Shown here in pieces: positions 54,301 to 64,000 of a stretch of 64,000 nt of DNA. The translations under genes were made by a program, and so were the position numbers. Under the pieces are notes generated by a model. That model did not search any database, was not told the origin of the DNA, and worked only from the letters and a program-made list of their open reading frames with translations. Origin of the DNA: Trichoplax adhaerens (taxonomy: Eukaryota > Placozoa > Uniplacotomia > Trichoplacea > Trichoplacidae). The DNA lies in the NCBI RefSeq assembly GCF_000150275.1, contig NW_002060944.1, positions 2,704,152 through 2,768,151 on the forward strand, read 5' to 3'. How positions within the stretch are numbered: position 1 is the first letter of the stretch; each line of letters starts with the position of its first letter.

Positions 54301-57300
54301 TACCGAACTCTTCGAGGAATCAGCATTTCTATCCAAATAATCTAGCAAAATGGTAGTATAAATCGTTTACTAAATTAATTTCTCTATTGGAAAACAGTTA
54401 ACTATTTGAATACTTGTATCGAAATTTAAAACTAAAGCAATGCATGTCTAACAAAAAAATCAAAAATTACCTAATACTGGACCAATTCCTTGCTCTTTAG
54501 GTACTGGATCAGCTAAATATGGGATGAATATGTATAAAAAAATAGCTCAGAACTGATGACGATGCGCGCATATTATTAAATAAGAGTTTGTAGCTATACA
54601 CCTATACATTTATAAATATAGATGGGTCATCTAAAAATTACTCTTAATTACACTCTATATCAAAAAATGTGCTTATTTACCTTGTTCTTTTTTTGCTAGT
54701 GAAGAAAAGTTATATATAATAAGATTGTGTCAGTTATGAATGGCGTAAATTACTATTAAAACTGAAATTCGTACTAGAAATACCTTCCGCTTTCTTACGC
54801 GCTGCAAGTGCTGATCCACTAAGTAAGAGGCAATCTTTAACATATGGCAACGCTACCAAATCTCTATAATAGCAAAAAGATGTTAGCCTAAATTGATTAC
54901 TTTAAATATGTATTATCATCAAATTTATCATTACCATTATTTACAATAATTTAAGTTTGTTAATTTATCAAAACATCTTATAGATAGTGAGAAAAGATAC
55001 GTATTATACGGTTTTCCATAGAATCGTAAGTTAAGCATCCTTAAATTAGAGAAAATCCTTACGCTGCCGTTGGGCGTTGTTGAAAATTTCTTCGAAGCAT
55101 AGTTCGAATTAATTGGCAGAAATCTGCTGAATATTTCTGAAAAGAGTGATAATGTACGTTATGAAATTTAAGGACTTTTTGCGTTTCGTAAGCTTTCATT
55201 GGTTATAGAGATTTTTTTACCTTACTAACGTTCTCCAATACTTCTTCCAAAACCTGAGGAGAATGTTTAATTTGGAAGAGAATGCCAGCCGTTTGGGCAG
55301 CCTAAAATCCCCATTCACAAATAAAGTATACATTCGTAAGCCAATATGTAACAGGAGCTGTCACAACTGTTAGATAATCGTAAATATTTTTTAAATTAAT
55401 CATTTGTGAATCCGTTTCTAATAAATTGTTAAACGGATTCAAATCAGATAACCTACATCAAGAAAGCCGCAAGTTGCCATTTCGAGAGCAATGCAACCGA
55501 GAGACCAAACATCGCTACGTTCGTCGTAACTTTAATTATTGTTAAAGAAATTATATGCTACAAAAATAATATAACCTATTGTATATGATGTTTAATAGAA
55601 ATTTGTATTTGTTGTTGCATAATTTATTTCATAAGTATCTATATGTGCAGTAATTGATTTAATTTAAATATCGACGAAGCTGTATTGATATGATTCGGAC
55701 TACGTTCTAAAATCTTGTAATTATTGCTATACTAGTTGAATTAATAGTATGATACGGCCTTTCCAGTACTTCTGGGGCCATCCAGTTCATTGATCCTATA
55801 AATTAAAATTAAGTTAAGTTGCGCTTATTGAATGCATGCTACTATTAAGCATCACCCAAAAGAGTGATGTCAGTTGTATTTGTGATCAAACAATCTTAAG
55901 ACTTAGGCTAGCGAATTAATTAAGATTCAATTATTCAACTAACCGACTGTAGTTCTTGTCCTTGTTCTAGCATCATCCATAACTGTTGCAACGCCAAAAT
56001 CGCCTATTTTATTTCAATTTAAACGTATGTTTGTATAGAAACAGATTTAGCGATAACTAATAAATAAAATAACTAATCACAGTGCTATGGGTATAAGAAA
56101 CATAATGAAAATAGATCAATTACCAAGAGAGATAGATAGATCTTCTGTCATGAAGATATTACTCGGCTTTAGGTCTCTGTATGGTGAATTCGGTAAAAAT
56201 TATTGTGTCAGATAGAGTAGCATAAATTTAAATTAACACAAAATCTTGATGTAATATTAATATTTTGTAATAGCTCAAAGTTATATCAATTTGCCATGAA
56301 CATGTCATACATATATAGAGCGAGTAATTACAATTATTAGTGCTCATAAGATGCAAAAGGTAAATAAAGCTACAGACTAATATTGAATAAAGTGATTTCC
56401 ACTCTACTATTTTATGTGTAAGTAATATTTTAATAGGAAAAAGGATTGGGACTGCTTGTATGTTATGAATTGTGCCCTAACTGGGCCATCTTAACTTAAA
56501 ATGAAAGCGGCTTCACCGAATATAAAACGTGTACGCAGTATGTCATGATGTTTGCGATTTTAAAACGATACCTGTGTATGACTTGCTTCTTATGGACAAA
56601 CACTAAAGCTTCTATCATTTGCCCAATCCACTTTTTTAATATCTTAAAAAAAATATTGATGTAAATTTAATAAGTGATACTCGAAATCGTACGAGGCATC
56701 CTATAATTCTATAATGGAAAATACTTTTAATGTTGCCAATACACATACAGTATATCTAGTGATATATTAATTTTTTAATTTCTACTGTACCAATTCTTCG
56801 ATATATTCATTCTTTTGACGCTTCTGTTTCAGGACTCGATCTAAATCACCTGATATTTTATTTATAATATTAATATTCTAAAATGAATATCAGTCTCTAC
56901 AGATTAGAATTTTATTGTTTTCGACAAGCAAAACATGCCTACCCATTTTGTAGTATTCCATGACAATACAAACAAACATGGCTGATTCCTACACAGTGAA
57001 GATAAAGTGCACAGTGAAAATAAAGTATTGTGTAAATGCTTAACTACTGTATGACATTATGTAAAGTATTTTATATGGACAGTCATAGAATGCAGAATTT
57101 TGGTATAAAAATCAAATAAAATTGAAACAAATCTACGAATTAAATCACATACTTCCTTGTCCCAAGTGACAAAAAATTCCTTGTATCCGCAAACATAAGG
57201 ATGCCTTAATTCTTGTAAAGCCATAGCTTCTTTAAAGGCTTTATTTGCTTCACCTTCATCATTACATTCAACCTGTTCTCGACGAATTCAGAATGAAATT

Positions 57301-58655
57301 ATCGTATTTTTGACTCAACGAAGAGTTTTAAATCTTGATTTCAATTTCGTGTCTATCTTTGACAAACAATAACGATTTTTGGGACTGTAACTTTTAATAT
57401 ATTATGCGTCCGATCATTCTAGTTAAATCGTCATCGGTTGTAATGTTGCTGCTTAATGGACCCTAACATACGATTTACGAAGAGTAGATATCATGGCACG
57501 GTATAATTCCGCCATTTGAGCAACAGGTCATTATCGATCAGACCCTAGTAACGGGGCCTATTTATGTTATCTAATGAAGTCATATCAGTTAATGTAAGCC
57601 AAAATGGCTTCGTTTTGAATTTGAAAATATTGAAATATCGAGCAAAATCATTGCATGACATTACACTTTTTATGCAAGCTATTTGGATGTGAATGAAAGA
57701 AGCTGAGCATTAATCACGAATTCACTAATGACGTATGATTTATTGCAATTAAGACGCTTTATAAGATTGCACATTAGATTTCAATTTGCTTTCGAAAGAC
57801 AATATGAGAACAGTAGTCAGTGATTGACGTTAAATTGGAAATATCTGTAATTTTTAACCTGGGGATACAGCGATAGATTGTAAGAACTTCAAATATAATT
57901 ACTACCCAAAATTAAATAATATGCAAAAAAAAATGTAGGAGACTCCATTACTATCGTGTATGTGATTCGTTTTTTTTTCCAGGATATCATTTAAGATAAA
58001 TAATGATTCTTTTGGAATGTTATGACAAAAGAAGTAACATCTATGTATAAAACAATATACGAACACAATTAGCCCTAGCTACAGTATCATCGTTGTTTCG
58101 TACCAACTGCGCTCTACACACAACTACTCTAATGGCATACAATAGCAAATTATATCATTTCCTAATAGTATACAGTATTGTTGGTCAAACACTATGGAAT
58201 ATAAAGTCAAGTTTAGTGGAATTTTACCTTTTTCAAGACATATTTTTTCTTCTCTTCTTTATCTTCCACCAAATAAACTGAACCTTGAGCACCTTTACCC
58301 AGACGTTGTAACAACTATGTAGACATATCCATAGAAAATTCTATCGTCAACGAATAATAACTTGCTACTACGTATATTCGCTATATGTACAAATAAAGTT
58401 GAGAAGTCTACAGTATAACACATGCACTATACCAAGTTGTTATTTGAGAATGGATGTCAGTTTGATAAACTAATGACAAACATGAAATTCCAGCTTAACG
58501 CTATCCATTTAACCTAGATTATGCTATTCCTGTTTCTATTTACTCCGTACAACATTCAAGTACCAAATTCAACATGAATTATTTAGCGCTATGATCTATT
58601 TCTGATTTAGTAGATGAGTAAATGTCATTTTAAACTCACCTTGTAGTTCTCCATG
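51350..58655 (-). CDS. STKLD1-like serine/threonine kinase with armadillo-like repeats
   Basis: Kinase exons in coding order: 58641-58655, 58228-58314, 57153-57272, 56943-56988, 56791-56849, 56572-56642, 56124-56176, 55944-56003, 55756-55795, 55457-55529, 55221-55301, 55063-55136, 54784-54863, 54681-54695, 54471-54512, 54304-54341, 54166-54208 and 53918-54037. These join in phase. The start exon is only MENYK. Features are the P-loop GKGAQGSV (11-18), Lys33, HRDLKPSN (132-139), GDFG (151-154), WMAPEVL and YDERSDVWSLGCIALEMATC. These follow the order of human STKLD1. Helical repeats follow (PVLDYLDRNADSS, GVQDILASLRAF, SCSALWSLSME) from about nine exons between 53348 and 51397, ending KLQQ. 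One junction near 53350-53917 does not close in phase, so a small exon is unplaced there. Total roughly 630-660 residues. Biological role unknown. Confidence 0.82.
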
Positions 58656-60068
58656 GCTTCGTTTGTCGACAAGGAAACGAGGAACAAAGAGGTGTGGCTT
58701 ACTGACTGACCTCTCTTAATACTTTTGCTTATGTAAATTACGCAAGCGCAACTGGGATAAGCTACCCCGCAATAATCCTTCTTTATTGTTTGCAATCACA
58801 ATGGAAAACAATGCCAATGATCCTTACCGTAGTGACATCATGGTCATGTGATAGTCGATCATGAATACCGATACGAGTCTCAGCTGGAGTTTGTCTTGTC
58901 TTCCAACTGATTAGAGGGTAAAACTACGGCGGCCCTACCAGTTGTCTCGCCATACAGTTAAAAGGAAATTAGTTTGATCCACGGGGTAGTGGTGGCCACA
59001 TACCAGAGTAACTGCACATCAAAACAGGTAAATTAGATCAGAAAATAGAACGTTGTTCTCTAAATTAAAGTCGATGATGAAAGATTGAATAGGATATTGT
59101 GCTCTTATTACCTGCTTTATATGCTTTGAATTAAAAAAAATGGATAAGAAATAATTTCACTATTTTAATTGGAAAGTACTGCAGATCAAATCAACATGTC
59201 AACGTCATATTGCATGTTCCATTCATCTTGCAATAGGAGGCTCATTATTCATGGTATAATTATCGTGACCATGAAATAGACATTAGCTTGATCCTATTAT
59301 ATCCATTTTATCACTTTAGTTCAATAAATTAGGCGTTACTTTCTATTAATGAATGCTAGGATGAAAATTTTTCCGTGTCTATTGTAGAACAAAGTTTGGG
59401 GGGATAAAAAATACTGAGCTTAATTTTAGCTACAGTTCACGTTTAAAGGACGCTTAGGTAATAGAAACTTTAATGGACGATACTGTAATAGTTTTTGTTA
59501 GATGTTTCCTTGGTGAACCATCATAATCTTGTGTGAGCTTGTAAATGACATTTAGATATGACATTCGAAAATACAAGGGTGATATCGACTGCACTAAGAA
59601 TGACTCACTATCGCATAACACAATATCAGGCAGCATTGAAAACCTTTTAACCTTAATTTAAAATGGTCAGTTGTTTGTAGTGATGATATGAAACGTTTCA
59701 ATCGATTGGATGAATATTCGTTAAATATATAAAATAATAATTGAAAATTTGTTATAAATGAGTCTGGTAGCAAGCTAGCACTGGACTTGCATATAACTCG
59801 ATAGCAATCCTTAAAATGAGATAACATTTGAAAAACGTGTAGAGCACAATAACAACTTGATGTTTTTTGGCTCTAACTGTGCGTGTTGTTTTTGCAAGCT
59901 TGCTTCTACGTATACTCTTTTAACGACATGGAGACATAATAAAACAATCATTCTCTATTTTATAAAATTGCTTTCATTAGGAGGTCATTATACTGTGCAT
60001 TCCGCTAAAATGAATGGTACGATATTTATCAATTGAATGAACACTAAACCTATTAACAAAATTGTAAA
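58656..60068. promoter_or_regulatory. divergent STKLD1-like/GPCPD1 intergenic region
   Basis: 1.4 kb between two start codons, so both promoters lie here. Unlike most divergent spacers in the window, it lacks pentamer arrays. I saw no gene, repeat or clear motif. Confidence 0.45.
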
Positions 60069-63000
60069 ATGGCCGCTTCAGAAACCACTATTTCCGTTAC
60101 TTTCCAAGTTGAATATCAACCGGAAAATGGCAATGAGAAATTATTCCTTTGTGGAGACTTACCTGTAATAGGCGAATGGCAGCCCACGAAAGCCTTGAGA
60201 ATGACCCAATCAACAAGGTATAGTATCATACTGTGAAAGTCACAAAACGCGGTGATAAGCTTTTAAGGCCAATGAAATATTATAGGACTGCATGCTATAT
60301 GCATAATTTAGCTTTCTATCGTATTTTGCTTGCTCTTCAAGTTCATTTATTTGCGATATTTCGAACAAGGCAATTTCTACTTGCAGTCAGTTCAAAATTA
60401 GGACTATTTTGAACAAACCGAACATTGTTTGCAGTTAATCTTTCCATAATGTACAGTATATTCATTCTTGTTGCTGATTTACAGCACTGTATGTATCGTA
60501 CATTATCATGATATTATGGTTATGCACGGCTGATGCTTAGAGGGTACGATAGGAATATTATTGATCGAATATTCGTGATGATACAAAGTCTAGCATTATA
60601 CGGATAGTACGATGTGCTATCATTTCGAATTGGAATATACCCATACTCTTAAATTTACCCTGTAATAGGAGTGAATTGTTTAAAACTTGAAAGATATAAA
60701 GCTTACATTAGTCGACGCATGTACATGCAACCGTAATACTGTAACTATATGTACCGTACAGTAGAAAACCCTTAATTCATACTAAGTGGAATCGTAAGCG
60801 GATATCATCGTTGATAATAATATTGCATTGACATTGTATTTAAGTGCTATTATTATTACTATTATTACACGTAAATAAGGTGAGAAGATGACAATGATAG
60901 TCTGAATAAACTTTAACCATCAATATTGTTATGTGATTAATGCATGAGCAAGTTCTCTATCGGCACTTATACCCTTGCTTGTATTACTTACACAGAAGTC
61001 ATTGGCAGGCTAACATTAACTTACAGCCACGTACGACAGTTAAATACCGTTACGTAATATCCGAAGCCTATCAAGTACAGGATGAGGTCCAATCAGAACC
61101 AAATCAAGTTGCTGATACTATCATAGTTAAAAAATGGGAAAGTTTTAATATTTGCAGGCATCAAACTATTCGCTGTAAGTAATAGATGGCGTTATACCGA
61201 TACAGCATTACCGCAAATTCGTGACATACACGTATCTTAAATAATACAACAGTAATTTTGTAGATTTCTTTATATTGATTTAATTTCAAGAAATACAAAG
61301 TTGCTATGATACAGTAATACGCGTATATAGCCTTTAAGATAACTTTTAATTTATATATTTGAATTGTAGCGAGTTCTTCAACAATGAAAGTCGACGATGG
61401 TGCATTTGGCATGAAAGGTGTTTTTAGTGTCTTCAAACTACTATCGCTATATAAATTCCGCTCAGTCATGATTACAGTGCCCAAAACCGTAGTTTCTTCT
61501 TAATAAAATTAAAATTTAATTAACATTCTTCTAAAGTTATTGGCAGTAAGTTCGCGTCAGGCCACAATGCGTACACTTCTAGTAGATGTACATATTCATC
61601 GATGCTCATTTTATATTTCACAAGATAACGAAATTGCAATAAAAAAAGGTTGGCTTACGACAGAAAGTTACGTCAACATCTATTTGAATAACTCTATAAA
61701 AGAATCAGTCGTATTCTGGTCTCAGAAAACATTTATTGCTCCAGCCATCAAAGTTACTCCTTATTACGTACAACAATATCCGAATGTAAATAGTTTCTAG
61801 TATTTTATTCGACTCATTGTATCAGATATGCCTCGACTTTTTCTATCAGCACCTCATTATTTTCGCTCTTGAGAAATGCTATTTTAATTTTAGACCGGAG
61901 TGAATACGAATGTATACATCAAAATATTGGATGAAGGGAATCACTCTCCTAAGTTACAAGGCAATCATGGCACTTTTTGCGACAATAAATCGTTTTATGC
62001 CTTCACGTTTGGAACTTTCAACGTGAAAGAGCTAGTAAATTACCTTATTACAACTGTATTTTTGCCTTGATAAAATTATTCCCTAATTTTATCATTGTGA
62101 TGATTAGGGTGTTAAGCTAGAATTTCACGACCTTGACAAATCCAATTCCACAACTGCTACAGCATATATAGTACCATCTCGCCTATCTGAATCTACTGGG
62201 AGAGTAACTTCTCCAATAGTGTGTTGTACATCTGGTAACCTTCTAGGTGAAGTGACAAGTTAGTATCATAATTTAATGGCTTTTCTTATAACACCTTCCT
62301 TTGAGGATATGGTATCATATGCATTGAGTTAACTGTTCTTGATCTGGTCTCTCAATGACATGTATTTTGTTTGTTCTGCCATATTTATGATATTATAGTT
62401 GAGTATTTGGTCGTTAACCCAATACCGAAAATCAAGCTACCAGAAGTTTATATTGATGTTTTTAAATCTCTGTCAAGGCCTTTACTCATTGGGCATCGTG
62501 GGATGGGTGCACATGATGCTCAAGACGCGTAAGTGTAGTACATTCCAATGATAGTAAATCCAATTATCAAATGTGCTTATGAAGTAATGTACTCTATATT
62601 ATGTTGCTTTATCCGATGTATACTTGAGCAATCAACAACAATTAATATGGAATATAATACCGTTATACATGTATAGTGAATACATCGTTGAAGAGAATAC
62701 CATGGAAGCATTTAAACGAGCCTTCGAGGTAGATGACCGTCTAATTAAAGCTATTTATTAACTGTAAACTCTCTATTATAATAATTGGAATTGTCAATTC
62801 AGAAATACTATCTACGGCACAACTTGCACATAAGTAATGACTTTTACAAAAAAAGTAAGACAGTAAGATTGTGTATGTTCGTATTTTACAATCTTGGCAA
62901 TATTCAAAGTTAGTTCCCTTACAAAATGTCGTCCTATGTATTAAGCTTTTATGCTTAACCTTATTTTAAGCATTGGTATCGATTGATCTGAGTTTGCTTA

Positions 63001-64000
63001 TTTAATTACTTGTGTTTAGACCTGTACAAATATAAATTGTAATAGTGACATAACTATACAGACATTGTAAACATTGAGGAACTTTTCGTATCAGTTATCT
63101 ATTTACTAGACGTTTAATACAAAATAGTAATAGACATTTCGGAATAAATTACTTATCAGCAGTAAATTTTATTTTTTCACATACACTCTCGTATTCTATC
63201 TTATATCCTTTTACATGTATATATGTTATGCGATACTATACTACCGTTAGAAATAGTACTCTAGAAAACCGCTATATAGTGGCTTTAATTCAGCTATTTT
63301 CGAAGCTTAATCATGTATCTATAGAAAATAAATGCTAGATTATCAAATTCCTCGCACGCTTTTAATAGAGATATCTGGACCCAATCGTTACATATCAATC
63401 GATAGGCTTGTCGCAGTAACAGTGCCTATTTATGCATATATTTTACTTTCTACCGGATAGGGATTGCACCCAAGCTTGTATCGGATAAATTATAATTATT
63501 AAGAGAATACTGCAGGTGTGCAGTTCCATAAAACAAACTCGTATATAAGGTCCAGCGCCACCCTTACTTCCAACCTACGATTTATATTGCAGTAGTTACA
63601 TTCATAAATCATATATACGCTGCAAATAATGAACCATTTTTATTATTAACGTTGTCATATTTGACTTGCAGGAAATATTTATATAAACCTAGTAATGTAA
63701 TACCTAAACATTCGTTTCTGAATTCTAGGAAAAAGTCGACATGGTTGAGTTTGATATTCAAATGGATGCAGATGGAGAAATAGTGATATATCATGACTTC
63801 AACATTGACCTCCATGCTCTGGTACTTAACATATAATTTATTTGATCCTATTAAAGAAATCTGATAGCAAGAATTTACTTTAACCTACTTACTTTGATAT
63901 ATAATTGATTATAATTGATATTGATTACAGAGAGCAAGGGATAATATTAAATGTCACCGGTGTCCAGTGAAGAATCTCAGTGTTCAACAGTTGAAAGCCT
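60069..64000 (+). CDS. GPCPD1: glycerophosphocholine phosphodiesterase (GDE5/GPCPD1), 3' truncated
   Basis: Hydrolyses glycerophosphocholine to choline and glycerol-3-phosphate. Exons seen: 60069-60217, 60996-61174, 61370-61417, 61625-61785, 61894-62034, 62108-62258, 62399-62528, 62677-62728, 63729-63821 and 63931 onward, cut by the window end. The N-terminus is a CBM20 starch-binding-type domain (KLFLCGDLPVIGEWQPTKAL, then TVKYRYV and IIVKKWE). A middle region contains GWLTTESYVNIYL and matches the human linker region. The GDPD catalytic domain starts with IGHRGMG (H309, R310), then EENTMEAFKRAF, then MVEFDIQMDADGEIVIYHD, giving the expected His/Arg, Glu-Asn and Glu-Asp-His residues. Junctions and phases close. 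The exon-4 acceptor (61624/61625) is the least certain. A 1-kb intron (62729-63728) interrupts the catalytic domain. Confidence 0.92.

Overview
The window is eukaryotic nuclear DNA from an animal, most likely an early-branching one; a placozoan such as Trichoplax is plausible but inferred. The DNA is AT-rich, genes are split by many short GT-AG introns, and the gene set is metazoan-like (DOK-type adaptor, GAPVD1, GLMP, STKLD1-like kinase). No operons, mobile-element ORFs, CRISPR arrays, rRNA or tRNA genes were recognised. Because coding exons are short, raw open reading frames mostly mislead here. I rebuilt genes by joining exons at GT/AG borders with matched phase and by comparison with remembered human orthologues.

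Left part (1-19.2 kb), seven compact genes in alternating orientation: PSMB1 (+, 5' end unresolved), a single-exon C2H2 zinc-finger membrane protein (-), LSM2 (+), EDF1/MBF1 (-), ATG5 (+), DHPS (-) and COQ4 (+). These serve proteasome, mRNA decay and splicing, transcription co-activation, autophagy, eIF5A hypusination and ubiquinone synthesis. The four multi-exon models from LSM2 to DHPS, plus COQ4, are complete and phase-consistent.

Middle (19.2-41 kb): a 4.2-kb gene-poor stretch, then three minus-strand genes: a full-length 523-residue microsomal cytochrome P450, a DOK-like PH/PTB adaptor with a tyrosine-rich tail, and a 1513-residue GAPVD1 (RasGAP + VPS9).

Right part (41-64 kb): GLMP (+), CDC73/parafibromin (-, 18 exons), a STKLD1-like kinase with an armadillo-like tail (-), and GPCPD1 (+, cut by the window end). 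The genes belong to unrelated pathways, so their adjacency reflects compactness rather than shared function.

The most unusual signal is a dispersed family of arrays of one pentanucleotide in both orientations (TACAG and TACTG), creating overlapping palindromes such as GTACTGTAC and GTACAGTAC. Dense clusters sit just upstream of LSM2 and the zinc-finger gene, EDF1 and ATG5, GAPVD1 and GLMP, and CDC73, mostly between divergent genes. Long near-perfect hairpins occur in EDF1 intron 2 and just upstream of CDC73.
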